Assembly: GCF_023746555.1 (NCBI RefSeq)
Contig: NZ_CP098755.1
Coordinates: forward strand, 245,001 to 309,000
Length of the DNA stretch: 64,000 nt
From: Brevibacillus ruminantium
GTDB lineage: Bacteria; Bacillota; Bacilli; Brevibacillales; Brevibacillaceae
Reading direction: 5' to 3'
The notes beneath the pieces are model-generated. The model did no database searches. It was not told the origin of the DNA and saw nothing but the letters and a program-made list of their open reading frames with translations. Both the position numbers and the translations under genes were made by a program. Shown here one piece after another: positions 1 through 9,396 of the stretch; within the stretch, counting starts at the first letter, position 1; each line of letters starts with the position of its first letter.

Positions 1-1
1 C

Positions 2-376
2 GAGGTCCTGCAGAAGTTGCATGACGACGGGGCAGCCCTCTTTGTCGCCAGTAATGGACAAGAGGAGTATATCGACGAGATTTGTGAGTTTTTCGAGCTG
101 AAGTCATTATTTACGGATCTGTATTCAGCCGGTCGCTTTGGCACAAGCTCAAAAAATGACCTTGTCGCCAAGTTACTGCGCGATTATGACGTCAAACAGG
201 CAGTCATGGTTGGCGACCGCCATTCTGATGTGGAGGCGGGGCTTACGAACGGGTTGAAAACCATTGGATGCGACTTTGGTTTTGCCAAGCCAGGCGAACT
301 GGACGGGGCTCATGTCATTATCACCCGCTTCACGGATGTGCTTGACCATATCCAGCATCCGAAGCAATCAACATAA
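2..376 (+). CDS. HAD-superfamily phosphatase, C-terminal part (5' end outside window)
   Basis: The reading frame is open from base 2, so only the C-terminal ~124 residues are present. The HAD motif II serine (VASNG), the motif III lysine (SSKND) and the motif IV acidic loop (VGDRHSDVEAG) follow in order, as in phosphoglycolate-phosphatase-like HAD hydrolases. The nucleophile DxDx(T/V) motif must lie upstream of the window. It ends 27 bases before a terminator, so it belongs to a unit separate from ctsR. The substrate cannot be told from this fragment. Confidence 0.8.
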   Translation, partial: EVLQKLHDDGAALFVASNGQEEYIDEICEFFELKSLFTDLYSAGRFGTSSKNDLVAKLLRDYDVKQAVMVGDRHSDVEAGLTNGLKTIGCDFGFAKPGELDGAHVIITRFTDVLDHIQHPKQST

Positions 377-402
377 AGCGGGAACCTGCGCCGAATCAAA
401 GA

Positions 403-430
403 AAACCATTCCTCGGGGGATGGTTTTTTT
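403..430 (+). terminator. Intrinsic terminator after HAD gene
   Basis: AACCAT (404-409) pairs with ATGGTT (420-425) around a 10-base loop and runs into seven T. It separates the HAD gene from the ctsR promoter. Confidence 0.75.
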
Positions 431-484
431 CTGCGGTTTTAACGACCCCTCATTTTGTCCACACTACAAAGTGTCTGCTCCCTC

Positions 485-513
485 TTGCATCGAATAAAAA
501 AACTCATTATAAT
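485..513 (+). promoter_or_regulatory. Sigma-A promoter of the ctsR operon
   Basis: TTGCAT (485-490), a 17-base spacer and a consensus TATAAT (508-513). Transcription should start near 520, inside the CtsR box, so repressor binding would block initiation. Confidence 0.85.
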
Positions 514-516
514 TAA

Positions 517-538
517 AGTCAAAGATAGTCAAAGTCAA
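517..538 (+). promoter_or_regulatory. CtsR operator
   Basis: Two direct AGTCAAA heptads (517-523 and 527-533) separated by GAT match the known CtsR consensus (A/G)GTCAAA-N3-(A/G)GTCAAA. A third partial copy, GTCAA (534-538), follows directly. The box overlaps the expected transcription start, so CtsR should autoregulate its own operon and the protein-quality genes behind it. Confidence 0.9.
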
Positions 539-576
539 TAATCAAGGTGCATAACACTGTTGAACAGGAGGCGACT

Positions 577-1041
577 ATGCGTAACATCTCGGACTATATC
601 GAGCAGCATTTGAAAAGAATCTTATCCGAAAGTCCGAACGGCTCTGTCGAGATTCAACGTAGTGAGCTTGCTGACACTTTTCAGTGTGTACCTTCTCAAA
701 TTAATTACGTCATCAATACCCGTTTTACGGTAGAAAAGGGATACATCGTCGAAAGCAAGCGCGGCGGAGGGGGCTACATTCGGATTCGGAAAGTACAGAT
801 TGTCAGCAAAGCGATGCTGCAGGAGCTGCTGACCGAAGAGCTGATTGGAGACAGTATTACTCAGGGTGTTGGCTATGCGATCATTGACCGGCTGATGGAT
901 GAAGGCTTGGTCAGCCAGCGTGAAGCCGCACTCATGAAGATCGCAACTGCCCGCAGTGTACTCATGATGGAACCTGCATTGAGAGACCGTGTCAGGGCAA
1001 ACATGTTAAAGCAGATGATCGCCACCATTTTATCGCGTTAA
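577..1041 (+). CDS. ctsR: Transcriptional repressor CtsR
   Basis: 154 residues, the usual CtsR length. The N-terminal winged helix-turn-helix (about residues 1-70) includes the glycine-rich wing KRGGGGYIRI that senses heat in characterised CtsR proteins. The C-terminal half is the dimerisation region. ATG 577 is preceded by AGGAG (566-570). An in-frame GTG at 547 would add ten residues but lacks a site and lies nearer the operator. CtsR represses class III heat-shock genes until heat, or McsB/ClpC action, removes it. It is first of four genes, with mcsA 28 bases on. Confidence 0.95.
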   Translation: MRNISDYIEQHLKRILSESPNGSVEIQRSELADTFQCVPSQINYVINTRFTVEKGYIVESKRGGGGYIRIRKVQIVSKAMLQELLTEELIGDSITQGVGYAIIDRLMDEGLVSQREAALMKIATARSVLMMEPALRDRVRANMLKQMIATILSR

Positions 1042-1069
1042 AAAGCGCGTAAGTAGGAGGGACGATAGG

Positions 1070-1588
1070 ATGAACTGTGAAGAATGCGGCAAACGACAGG
1101 CTACGCTTCATCTAACCAAAATCGTCAATGGTGAAAAGACTGAATATCACATTTGTGAGCAATGCGCCCAGGAAAAAGGAGATGTTTTCCCCGGCTTTCA
1201 CAATTTTAGCATTCATAATCTCCTGTCTGGCCTGCTTCATTTTGACCCCGCCCAAAAGAAACCACAGGATTCTGCGGCCAACAAGGCACTTCGCTGCGAG
1301 ACCTGCGGCCTGACCTATGCGCAGTTCAGCAAGAGCGGCCGCTTTGGCTGCAGTGATTGCTACACCTTTTTGGGTGACCGTTTAGACCCGCTGTTTCGCC
1401 GGATACATGGGAATACGCAGCATAGCGGCAAGGTACCGGAGCGAACCGGCGGCCAACTGAAGCTGCGAAAAGAGCTGGAGCAGCTGAAGCAAGCCCTCCA
1501 ACGCCATGTAGCCAGCGAGGAGTTTGAAAAGGCAGCGGAAATTCGCGACCGCATCAAGTCGTTGGAACAAAAGATTGGTCAATTGTAA
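1070..1588 (+). CDS. mcsA: McsA, zinc-binding activator of the McsB arginine kinase
   Basis: 172 residues. Zinc-binding CxxC pairs lie at C3/C6 and C29/C32, with two further pairs in CETC and CSDC mid-protein. A UvrB/UvrC-like helical motif (roughly residues 130-168) ends the protein. In B. subtilis McsA binds and activates McsB, and together they inactivate CtsR and mark proteins for ClpCP. A strong site (AGGAGGG) precedes ATG 1070. It sits between ctsR and mcsB, which fits one stress-response transcript. Confidence 0.95.
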   Translation: MNCEECGKRQATLHLTKIVNGEKTEYHICEQCAQEKGDVFPGFHNFSIHNLLSGLLHFDPAQKKPQDSAANKALRCETCGLTYAQFSKSGRFGCSDCYTFLGDRLDPLFRRIHGNTQHSGKVPERTGGQLKLRKELEQLKQALQRHVASEEFEKAAEIRDRIKSLEQKIGQL

Positions 1589-1608
1589 AAACGGGGGAGG
1601 TGAAGAGC

Positions 1609-2673
1609 ATGTCCCAACAGCAATTCATGCAAAATCCTTGGAGCAATTGGATGAAGGGGGAAGGTCCTGATTCAGATATCGTCATCAGCACCAGACTCCG
1701 GATCGCCCGAAACCTTCGTCAGCATCCCTTTCCATTGCTCGCCACCGACTCACAAGCGGAAGAGATCGTACGAAAGGTGGCCAGTGCCAGTAAAACGGCC
1801 GAGAAAGAGGTAGGGCCGCTCGAGCTGATCCAGATGGAGCAGCTCAATCCATTGGAGAAGCGCGTCCTCGTCGAAAAACATTTGATCAGCCCGCATTTGG
1901 CGGAGGAATCTCGTAAAGGCGCTGTTCTTTTAAGTTCTGACGAATCCGTCAGCATCATGGTAAACGAAGAAGACCATATTCGCATACAGGTGTTGCTGCC
2001 AGGATTTCAACTTCAGCAAACATGGGAAATAGGAACAAAAATTGACGATGTGTTTGAAAGGCATGTGAACTACGCATTTGATGAAAAGAGAGGGTATCTG
2101 ACGAGCTGTCCAACCAACGTAGGAACAGGTATCCGCGCCTCGGTCATGCTCCATCTGCCAGCACTGGTGATGACTCAGCAGATCAACCGGATTCTCCAGG
2201 CGATCAATCAAGTAGGTCTGGTCGTGCGGGGAATTTACGGCGAAGGAAGCGAAGCGCTTGGAAATTTGTTTCAGCTTTCCAATCAGGTTACACTGGGGAT
2301 GTCAGAGTCGGATATCTTGTCCAACCTCTACGGGGTAGCCCATCAGATTATTGAACAGGAGCGCGTTGCCCGTCGCTATCTGATCGAGCACTCCCGGATC
2401 AATCTGGAGGATCGGATTTTGCGCTCATACGGGATTCTCCAATATGCCCGCACACTGGAATCAAAAGAGGCTGCACAACGGCTTTCCGATGTGCGATTGG
2501 GCGTTGATCTCGGCATTGTGAAAAATATTCCATACCTTGCCTTGAATGAATTACTGGTAACGACACAGCCAGGCTTTTTGCAGCACCACGCTGGGCAAAA
2601 GCTGTCCCCGGATCAGCGGGATGAGCGCCGGGCGAGGTTGATTCGGGAAAAGCTGACGGCGCAGACTTCATGA
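1609..2673 (+). CDS. mcsB: Protein-arginine kinase McsB
   Basis: 354 residues with the phosphagen-kinase catalytic fold. SDIVISTRLRIARNL near the N-terminus and the SCPTNVGTGIRASV segment are hallmarks of the nucleotide and guanidino sites. McsB phosphorylates arginines, which inactivates CtsR and tags misfolded proteins for ClpC-ClpP. I chose ATG 1609 (MSQQQF) because the site GGGGGAGG (1593-1600) ends 8 bases before it. The in-frame GTG at 1600 overlaps that site. It is third in the operon, 78 bases before clpC. Confidence 0.95.
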   Translation: MSQQQFMQNPWSNWMKGEGPDSDIVISTRLRIARNLRQHPFPLLATDSQAEEIVRKVASASKTAEKEVGPLELIQMEQLNPLEKRVLVEKHLISPHLAEESRKGAVLLSSDESVSIMVNEEDHIRIQVLLPGFQLQQTWEIGTKIDDVFERHVNYAFDEKRGYLTSCPTNVGTGIRASVMLHLPALVMTQQINRILQAINQVGLVVRGIYGEGSEALGNLFQLSNQVTLGMSESDILSNLYGVAHQIIEQERVARRYLIEHSRINLEDRILRSYGILQYARTLESKEAAQRLSDVRLGVDLGIVKNIPYLALNELLVTTQPGFLQHHAGQKLSPDQRDERRARLIREKLTAQTS

Positions 2674-2751
2674 GCTGCAGAAGGAAAAGGTACTACAATC
2701 AGGGGAAACAACGAATAGAAATATAGAGATGGTTATGGAGGTGCATGACAG

Positions 2752-5205
2752 ATGATGTTTGGACGTTTTACCGAACGCGCACAGAAAGTATTGGCTCTTG
2801 CCTTGGAAGAGGCTGTTAGACTGGGACATAAGGATATTGGAACCGAGCATGTGCTTCTGGGACTCATTCGTGAGGGGGAAGGGATCGCTGCCAAAGCGTT
2901 GCAATCGTTGGGCCTTGGTCTCGACAAAATCCAAAGTGAAGTGGAATCGCTGATCGGACGCGGGACAGAGCAGGCGGGCGGAAATTATACCCCAAACTAC
3001 ACACCCCGTGCCAAAAAAGTGATTGAGCTTTCCATGGATGAAGCCCGCAAGCTGGGACACACCTACGTGGGAACCGAACATATTTTGCTGGGACTGATCC
3101 GCGAGGGTGAAGGGATCGCCGCACGGATCATGAACAATCTGGGTGTCAGCCTGAACAAGGCGCGCCAGCAAGTCCTGCAGCTTCTGGGCAGTTCCGAAAT
3201 GATGAATTCTCACCAGTCTTCCGGCAGCAACCCGGCAGCAAACACACCGACGCTGGACAGTCTGGCACGCGATCTGACCGCGATTGCACGCGAGGGCGGG
3301 CTGGATCCGGTTATCGGACGCCAAAAAGAGATTGAGCGGGTCATCCAGGTATTGAGTCGCCGGACAAAGAACAACCCGGTGCTGATCGGGGAGCCGGGCG
3401 TCGGGAAAACAGCGATTGCTGAAGGGTTGGCGCAAAAAATCGTCAACAACGAAATTCCTGAGACGCTTCGCGACAAGCGCGTCATGACCCTGGACATGGG
3501 GACAGTTGTGGCGGGAACCAAATACCGCGGTGAATTTGAGGACCGCTTGAAAAAAATCATGGACGAAATCCGTCAGGCGGGAAATATTATTCTATTCATT
3601 GACGAGCTGCACACCTTGATCGGAGCAGGGGGAGCAGAAGGGGCTATCGATGCCTCCAACATCCTGAAGCCTGCCCTGGCCCGCGGTGAACTGCAATGCG
3701 TCGGTGCTACAACGCTGGACGAATATCGCAAGTATATTGAAAAGGATGCGGCATTGGAGCGTCGTTTCCAACCGATCCAGGTGGATCAGCCAAACGTGGA
3801 GGACGCGATTAAGATTTTGCATGGTCTGCGCGACCGTTACGAAGCACATCACCGGGTGAAAATTACAGACGAAGCGATTGAGCAGGCTGTGAAATTGTCC
3901 GATCGCTATATTACCGATCGCTTCCTGCCGGATAAAGCGATTGACCTGATTGACGAGGCAGCATCGAAAGTTCGTCTTCAATCCTTTACGGTTCCGCCGA
4001 ATCTGAAAGAATTGGAAGGCCGTTTGGAAGAGGTGCGCAAGGAAAAAGATGCCGCCGTGCAATCCCAGGAATTTGAGGAAGCAGCTTCTCTTCGCGACAA
4101 GGAACAAAAGCTCCGCGAAGAGCTGGAGAAAACCAAAAAAGACTGGAAAGAGCGCCAAGGCCAGTTGAACATGGAGGTAACACCTGAGGATATCGCCCAT
4201 GTGGTCGCTAACTGGACTGGTATTCCGGTCGTCAAGCTGAAGGAAGAAGAAACCGAGCGACTCCTGAAAATGGAAGAAATCCTGCATGATCGCGTCATCG
4301 GCCAGGATGAGGCAGTCAAATCTGTTGCGCGTGCAGTTCGCCGTGCAAGAGCCGGCCTGAAGGACCCGAAACGCCCGATTGGCTCCTTCATTTTCCTCGG
4401 ACCAACCGGCGTAGGGAAAACCGAACTGGCCCGTGCGGTTGCCGAGACGCTGTTTGGGGATGAGGACGCGATGATTCGTGTCGACATGTCCGAATACATG
4501 GAGAAACACTCCACGGCACGTCTGGTCGGGGCGCCTCCGGGATACGTCGGCTTTGACGAAGGCGGCCAACTGACGGAAAAAGTCCGTCGCAAGCCGTACT
4601 CGGTCATCCTGCTGGACGAAATTGAGAAAGCACACCCGGATGTCTTTAACATTCTCTTGCAGGTCCTGGATGACGGACGTCTGACGGATTCCAAAGGTCG
4701 TACCGTTGATTTCCGCAACACCGTGGTAATCATGACCTCCAACGTCGGGGCCAACCTGATCAAGAAAAATACGACGCTCGGCTTTACAGCGGGCAATGAC
4801 ACCGAGAAAAAATACCAGGATATGAAAGACAAGGTCATGGACGAACTGAAGAAAAGCTTCCGTCCGGAGTTCCTCAACCGGATTGACGAAGTCATTGTCT
4901 TCCACTCCCTGGAGCAAGAGCACATCGAGCAAATCGTTTCGCTGATGACCGAGGATCTGCGCAAGCGCCTGAAAGAACAGAACATCGACTTCCAGCTCTC
5001 GGAAGATGCGAAAAAAGTGTTGGCCAAGGAAGGCTTTGACCCGGCTTACGGTGCACGTCCGCTCCGCCGCGCCATTCAGCGCAACATCGAGGACAGATTG
5101 TCTGAGGAGCTGCTGAAAGGAAATATCAGCAAAGGGGACACTGTTTCCATCGATGCGGAAGAGGGCAAACTCGTGGTCAAGCGCCTGGAAAAAACACCAT
5201 CGTAA
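2752..5205 (+). CDS. clpC: ATP-dependent unfoldase ClpC
   Basis: 817 residues, full length for ClpC. Two Clp N-repeats occupy about residues 1-150. AAA1 has Walker A GEPGVGKT (213-220). The coiled-coil middle domain lies around 410-500. AAA2 has Walker A GPTGVGKT (550-557). The ClpP-docking tripeptide LGF sits at 676-678. ClpC unfolds arginine-phosphorylated or adaptor-delivered proteins and feeds them to ClpP. The start [10 protein letters not shown] matches the family, and GGAGGTG lies just upstream. It is last in the ctsR operon and is followed by a terminator. Confidence 0.97.
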   Translation: MMFGRFTERAQKVLALALEEAVRLGHKDIGTEHVLLGLIREGEGIAAKALQSLGLGLDKIQSEVESLIGRGTEQAGGNYTPNYTPRAKKVIELSMDEARKLGHTYVGTEHILLGLIREGEGIAARIMNNLGVSLNKARQQVLQLLGSSEMMNSHQSSGSNPAANTPTLDSLARDLTAIAREGGLDPVIGRQKEIERVIQVLSRRTKNNPVLIGEPGVGKTAIAEGLAQKIVNNEIPETLRDKRVMTLDMGTVVAGTKYRGEFEDRLKKIMDEIRQAGNIILFIDELHTLIGAGGAEGAIDASNILKPALARGELQCVGATTLDEYRKYIEKDAALERRFQPIQVDQPNVEDAIKILHGLRDRYEAHHRVKITDEAIEQAVKLSDRYITDRFLPDKAIDLIDEAASKVRLQSFTVPPNLKELEGRLEEVRKEKDAAVQSQEFEEAASLRDKEQKLREELEKTKKDWKERQGQLNMEVTPEDIAHVVANWTGIPVVKLKEEETERLLKMEEILHDRVIGQDEAVKSVARAVRRARAGLKDPKRPIGSFIFLGPTGVGKTELARAVAETLFGDEDAMIRVDMSEYMEKHSTARLVGAPPGYVGFDEGGQLTEKVRRKPYSVILLDEIEKAHPDVFNILLQVLDDGRLTDSKGRTVDFRNTVVIMTSNVGANLIKKNTTLGFTAGNDTEKKYQDMKDKVMDELKKSFRPEFLNRIDEVIVFHSLEQEHIEQIVSLMTEDLRKRLKEQNIDFQLSEDAKKVLAKEGFDPAYGARPLRRAIQRNIEDRLSEELLKGNISKGDTVSIDAEEGKLVVKRLEKTPS

Positions 5206-5226
5206 TCGCAGAGATGTACGAAAGAA

Positions 5227-5259
5227 GAATACCTCCAAAAACAGGAGGTATTCTTTTTT
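5227..5259 (+). terminator. Intrinsic terminator of the ctsR-clpC operon
   Basis: A perfect 10-bp stem (5227-5236 with 5244-5253), a 7-base A-rich loop and a following T-run (5254-5259). Confidence 0.9.
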
Positions 5260-5313
5260 GCTTTTCATCATGTATGATAGTCATGTGCAGGTGAATTCCA
5301 AAAAGAGGTACCG

Positions 5314-6684
5314 ATGATGTCAAAGTATAAAACGAAATACGCGTGTCAAGAATGTGGCTATGAATCCCCCAAATGGATGGGGAAATGTCCAGGCTGCAAT
5401 AGCTGGAACACCATGGTGGAAGAGGTTTCGGTCAAAGCAGCTTCCCGCCACGAGAGTCTGCACGGGGGGCAGAAGCAAACAGCCGTCCCACTGACAGAGG
5501 TGGCAGGTGAAGAAGAACCCCGCATGGATACGACGATTGGTGAATTGAATCGTGTACTGGGAGGGGGACTGGTTCCAGGCTCGATGGTTCTCGTCGGCGG
5601 TGATCCGGGGATTGGAAAATCAACCTTGTTGTTGCAAACGTCCTTTACCCTTGCTCATCAGGGGGCCAAGGTTCTGTATGTATCAGGCGAAGAATCGGCC
5701 AAACAAATCAAGCTGCGGGCTGATCGGCTTGGCATGAGCACGCCGCCGATGTATGTATTGTCTGAAAATGATCTGGACTTGATCGAACAGCATATTGCCC
5801 AGATCGAGCCGCAGGTCCTGATTATCGATTCCATACAAACGGTCTTTCATCCGGCTGTGCAGTCTGCCGCAGGGAGTGTCGCGCAGGTAAGGGAAACAAC
5901 CTCTCAGCTGATGCGGATTGCCAAAGGGAAGGGCATTGCGACGTTTATCGTCGGGCATGTGACCAAAGAAGGGTCGATCGCCGGTCCGCGCATGCTCGAG
6001 CATATGGTGGACGCCGTGCTTTATTTTGAAGGCGAGAGGCATAATACATTTCGCATTTTGCGTGCCGTCAAAAATCGATTTGGATCGACAAACGAAATCG
6101 GCATTTTTGAAATGAAGGAAAAGGGTCTGGAGGAGGTCGGGAATCCCTCGGAAATCTTCCTCGCAGAACGTCCTGTTGGAGTGGCAGGCTCAACAGTTGT
6201 AGCCAGCATGGAAGGGACCAGACCGGTTTTGGTAGAGCTGCAGGCCCTGGTGGCGCCGACCAGCTTCGTGACGCCGCGACGGATGGCCACGGGTGTAGAT
6301 CATCAGCGCGTGGCGATGATCATGGCCGTTTTGGAAAAGCGGGTCGGCCTGATGCTGCAAAACCAGGATGCCTATGTGAACGTGGCAGGCGGTGTCCGCC
6401 TAGACGAGCCAGCGGTCGACCTCGCTGTTGCTGTGAGCATCGCCAGCAGTTTTCGTGATCATGCAACCAATCCCCATGATGTCGTGATTGGAGAAGTGGG
6501 GTTAACGGGGGAAGTGCGCGGCGTATCCCGCATCGAACAGCGGATACGGGAAGCTCATAAGCTGGGTTTCAAACGTGTGATTATTCCGTCCAAAAACATC
6601 CGGGGCCTCGATGTGCCGCCCGATATTGAAGTGATCGGGGTCAGCAATATCTCGGAAGCCTTGCATGAAGTAATAAGGGGGTAG
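5314..6684 (+). CDS. radA: DNA repair protein RadA
   Basis: 456 residues. An N-terminal C4 zinc finger (CxxC...CPGC) is followed by a RecA-like ATPase with Walker [10 protein letters not shown], the RadA-specific KNRFG motif and a C-terminal Lon-protease-like domain. RadA is a branch-migration helicase in recombination. Two adjacent ATGs (5314, 5317) are possible; GAGG at 5305-5308 fits either, and B. subtilis alignment favours 5317. It is 10 bases upstream of disA, as in Bacillus, where RadA and DisA cooperate at recombination intermediates. Confidence 0.95.
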   Translation: MMSKYKTKYACQECGYESPKWMGKCPGCNSWNTMVEEVSVKAASRHESLHGGQKQTAVPLTEVAGEEEPRMDTTIGELNRVLGGGLVPGSMVLVGGDPGIGKSTLLLQTSFTLAHQGAKVLYVSGEESAKQIKLRADRLGMSTPPMYVLSENDLDLIEQHIAQIEPQVLIIDSIQTVFHPAVQSAAGSVAQVRETTSQLMRIAKGKGIATFIVGHVTKEGSIAGPRMLEHMVDAVLYFEGERHNTFRILRAVKNRFGSTNEIGIFEMKEKGLEEVGNPSEIFLAERPVGVAGSTVVASMEGTRPVLVELQALVAPTSFVTPRRMATGVDHQRVAMIMAVLEKRVGLMLQNQDAYVNVAGGVRLDEPAVDLAVAVSIASSFRDHATNPHDVVIGEVGLTGEVRGVSRIEQRIREAHKLGFKRVIIPSKNIRGLDVPPDIEVIGVSNISEALHEVIRG

Positions 6685-6694
6685 AAGCGGCTGT

Positions 6695-7771
6695 ATGTCT
6701 GAGATAAGCAAACGAGAACCTGTTTACAGCGAAGTGCTTCGCCTCGTGGCTCCGGGTACGGCGCTCCGGGAAGGTTTGGAAAACGTTTTGCGGGCCAAAA
6801 CCGGCGGCCTGATCGTTGTCGGATACGGTCCCGAAATGAAGAATATGGTCGATGGAGGCTTTTCCATTAATTGCGACTTCACTCCTGCACATTTATATGA
6901 ATTGGCCAAGATGGATGGGGCGATTATAGTTAGTGAGGATGCAAAAAAAGTGCTGTTTGCCAATACGCAATTATTCCCGCCGGCCTCTATCCCCTCCAGT
7001 GAAACAGGAACGCGCCATCGCACGGCACAGCGGACAGCGCTGCATACCGGTTATCTGGTCATTGCCATATCCCAGCGCCGCAACGTAATTACGCTGTACC
7101 AAGGTTCATTCCGCTATGTGTTGAATGAAATCAGCGTCATTTTGTCAAAGGCAAATCAAGCAATCTCCACACTGGAAAAGTACAAGGCTGTCCTCGACCA
7201 GATCCTGACCAATCTCGGGGCCTTGGAGTTCGAAGAGCTGGTGACGCTGCACGAGGTTACTTCTGTTTTGCAGCGGATTGAAATGGTGTTGCGCATAAAA
7301 TCAGAAATTACCAAGTATATATATGAACTGGGGACAGAGGGCAGGCTTGTCACCATGCAATTGGAGGAGCTGGTTGGCAACATTGAAGAAGAAGCGCACA
7401 TGCTGATCCGCGACTACAGCAAGAACCCCTCGGTACAGCCGGAACAAGTCCTGAGGGAAATGAAAAAGCTGTCGACCGATGAGATGAGGGAAATGGGTTC
7501 CTATTTGCGAATACTCGGTTATTCTGCCAACCCGAACATGTTGGAGGAGTCGGTCTCCCCGCGTGGTTTCCGTATCTTGCGCCGCATACCTCGCTTGCCT
7601 ATCTCCATCATTTCCAACCTGGTTGAGCATTTTCACTATCTGCCGCGAATTATGATGGCGACGATAGAAGAGCTGGACGAGGTTGACGGGATTGGAGAGG
7701 TTCGCGCACGAGCCATTAAAGACGGTTTAAAACGGATTCAAGAACAGGTGTTCATTGACAGGCATATTTGA
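6695..7771 (+). CDS. disA: DNA integrity scanning protein DisA (diadenylate cyclase)
   Basis: 358 residues. The N-terminal DAC domain makes c-di-AMP from two ATP, with catalytic motif DGA (74-76) and nucleotide-binding RHR (107-109). A helical linker follows, and then a C-terminal helix-hairpin-helix DNA-binding domain ([15 protein letters not shown]) that senses branched DNA. The motif reads RHRTAQR; I recall RHRTAER in B. subtilis, so Q112 is notable. The Shine-Dalgarno site is weak and the start is close to radA's stop, which suggests translational coupling. Confidence 0.95.
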   Translation: MSEISKREPVYSEVLRLVAPGTALREGLENVLRAKTGGLIVVGYGPEMKNMVDGGFSINCDFTPAHLYELAKMDGAIIVSEDAKKVLFANTQLFPPASIPSSETGTRHRTAQRTALHTGYLVIAISQRRNVITLYQGSFRYVLNEISVILSKANQAISTLEKYKAVLDQILTNLGALEFEELVTLHEVTSVLQRIEMVLRIKSEITKYIYELGTEGRLVTMQLEELVGNIEEEAHMLIRDYSKNPSVQPEQVLREMKKLSTDEMREMGSYLRILGYSANPNMLEESVSPRGFRILRRIPRLPISIISNLVEHFHYLPRIMMATIEELDEVDGIGEVRARAIKDGLKRIQEQVFIDRHI

Positions 7772-7825
7772 GGTAGAATAGGATAAGTACATTATTGAGT
7801 GTGATCAATGCGAAAGGATTTCTCT

Positions 7826-7903
7826 ATGAGTTTCTGGCGAAAAGAAGCCAGGATACCGTGTCTCCTTTGCGCAAGAAACCAGGAGGTAGTCTATGTTCGT
7901 TAA
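7826..7903 (+). CDS. Possible 25-codon leader peptide overlapping the pssA start
   Basis: ATG 7826 follows AAAGGA with 8-base spacing and opens a 25-residue frame containing CLLC. It stops at TAA 7901-7903, 11 bases inside pssA in another frame. The pssA ribosome site lies within this frame, so translation could couple to pssA. There is no homology evidence. It could be chance. Confidence 0.25.
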   Translation: MSFWRKEARIPCLLCARNQEVVYVR

Positions 7904-8621
7904 ATCGTTACCGAACATGCTAACCGTGAGCAACTTGTTCTTGGGTATTGTCGCCATTATTCTCGCCTTTCAGGGCAACCAATATGTTGAGTACGCTGCG
8001 ATTACGGTTATTATTGGTATGTTGATGGATGGGTTGGATGGACGAGTAGCTCGCATGCTGAATGCACAGAGCGAATTTGGCAAGGAGCTGGATTCCTTGT
8101 CAGACGTGATTACGTTTGGGGTAGCGCCCGCTTTTATCATGTATGTGGTAGCCCTGCAAGACTTGAATCTGATCGGTGTGTTTGTCACAGCAGTATTCCC
8201 GATCTGTGGTGCGCTGCGGCTCGCCCGCTTCAATGTTCAGGCGGGAGTGCCCGGTTATTTTATCGGTTTGCCGATTACGGCTGCAGGCGGTGTATTGGCG
8301 ACGTTGGCCCTGTACCACCAGGTGTTCAATGTGGCATTGCTGGCAGTGAGTATGCTGCTGCTCGCCTTCTTGATGGTATCCAATATCAAGTACCCCAACT
8401 TCAAAAAAGTGGGTATCCCCAAAGCCGCTTATTGGATTACTCCGGTCATTGTCGCTATCGTGGTCTTGGTAGCGATCAAATACCCGCAGCAGTTCCCGAA
8501 AATTGTCTTCTTGCCGTTGGCGTTTTACGCCCTGTACGGGATAAAAAAAAACGTTGACCTACTGATTAAAAAAATCCGAAAAGAAGAGAAAAAGGAAAAG
8601 GAATCTCTTCCTTTCGAGTAA
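7893..8621 (+). CDS. pssA: CDP-diacylglycerol-serine O-phosphatidyltransferase
   Basis: 242 residues and strongly hydrophobic, with about seven or eight membrane segments. The CDP-alcohol phosphotransferase signature is present as DGLDGRVARML followed by EFGKELDSLSD, which supplies the metal-binding aspartates. It makes phosphatidylserine, the precursor of phosphatidylethanolamine, in the membrane. The lysine/glutamate-rich tail (KKIRKEEKKEKE) is probably cytosolic. ATG 7893 has AGGAGGT upstream. This gene is absent from the B. subtilis disA-yacL junction. Confidence 0.92.
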   Translation: MFVKSLPNMLTVSNLFLGIVAIILAFQGNQYVEYAAITVIIGMLMDGLDGRVARMLNAQSEFGKELDSLSDVITFGVAPAFIMYVVALQDLNLIGVFVTAVFPICGALRLARFNVQAGVPGYFIGLPITAAGGVLATLALYHQVFNVALLAVSMLLLAFLMVSNIKYPNFKKVGIPKAAYWITPVIVAIVVLVAIKYPQQFPKIVFLPLAFYALYGIKKNVDLLIKKIRKEEKKEKESLPFE

Positions 8622-8630
8622 TAGCCATAG

Positions 8631-8662
8631 AAAAAACCCGCTCATAAAAAGCGGGTTTTTTT
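8631..8662. terminator. Bidirectional intrinsic terminator between pssA and a minus-strand gene
   Basis: Stem AAAAAACCCGC (8631-8641) with GCGGGTTTTTT (8651-8661) and a 9-base loop. A-runs and T-runs on both sides let it work for both convergent genes. Confidence 0.9.
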
Positions 8663-8713
8663 CTTTCCATACGCAACTTTTTCGGACCTTTGCTCGTAAT
8701 ACCAAATGGGAGC

Positions 8714-9109
8714 TTATGATAAATTAAATACGCCTAAGGTGTGTAGCCTTTCTGCTTCCTTGCGAATGACGTCTTCCAACTGAATATCCGTAATGTTGCA
8801 CAGGGCTGTCAGGTAAAAAAGATTTTTACCGAGCTCGGCTGTCAAGACATCGCGACAATGCTCGCACAAAGGGCCGGAGAAATGGGTTTCGAGCAGTGTT
8901 TTGTTCTCCTGTAAGCTTTTTTGAGGATCATAGGTCTGTTTTTTGGCAACGACTTCCACACAGCCGCATTCGGTGATGGCCTTTGTGAGTGAACGGTTGA
9001 TGCGGGCTGCGCTTTCCTGAATCTTGGACATGACGTCCAGTACGCTGCGATGTCTGATCAGCAGCTCCGAAACCTGGGACTGAAAATCGTCCACATTTTG
9101 CTTTCCCAT
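8714..9109 (-). CDS. Conserved-looking small protein, unrecognised; C-terminus resembles MazG-type helices
   Basis: 131 residues from ATG (complement of 9107-9109); a GTG three codons upstream overlaps the AGAGGTG ribosome site. The protein is helical. It carries a CGC motif mid-protein and CEHC later. The C-terminal stretch AELGKNLFYLTALCN...QLEDVI resembles the ExxD helix of MazG-like NTP pyrophosphohydrolases (ELGDxLWYLxxL), but the metal-binding Asp is Lys. Catalysis is therefore doubtful and a metal-binding or regulatory role is open. It has its own strong promoter and is convergent with pssA. Confidence 0.75.
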   Translation of the reverse strand: MGKQNVDDFQSQVSELLIRHRSVLDVMSKIQESAARINRSLTKAITECGCVEVVAKKQTYDPQKSLQENKTLLETHFSGPLCEHCRDVLTAELGKNLFYLTALCNITDIQLEDVIRKEAERLHTLGVFNLS

Positions 9110-9171
9110 ATGATTCACCTCTGCTTTAGGCTGTTGATATCTTCAGAATTTTTTCGCAATGCATTACAGTT

Positions 9172-9201
9172 ATTATAAGAAGGGAATCCGGTTGCTGTCA
9201 A
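9172..9201 (-). promoter_or_regulatory. Sigma-A promoter of the minus-strand gene ending at 8714
   Basis: On the minus strand, TTGACA (9201-9196), an 18-base spacer and TATAAT (9177-9172). Both hexamers match consensus exactly. Confidence 0.85.
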
Positions 9202-9271
9202 TTTGAAACGGAGGGAAACGGAAGTTCTCCATTGACGGTAAAATACCACTTATGTTAAAATTTTTGGCTAT

Positions 9272-9301
9272 TTGACACTGGAATTTAACTTTTGTTATAG
9301 T
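9272..9301 (+). promoter_or_regulatory. Sigma-A promoter of the PIN/TRAM-ispD-ispF unit
   Basis: TTGACA (9272-9277), an 18-base spacer and TATAGT (9296-9301). It is divergent from the minus-strand promoter 70 bases away. An 85-base leader follows. Confidence 0.75.
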
Positions 9302-9396
9302 GAGGGAAAGTGTAGCATGATGAAAAATACGTTGTTTTGGGGAGTAGGGTTTTTCCTGAAAACATCTGTCAATATTAATAACAAGGAGGTGAAAGC

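Noticed and set aside
3592..5271. 559-codon minus-strand frame
   Set aside because: It is the antisense shadow of clpC. Similar long antisense frames opposite rpoB, rpoC, fusA and secY were rejected for the same reason.
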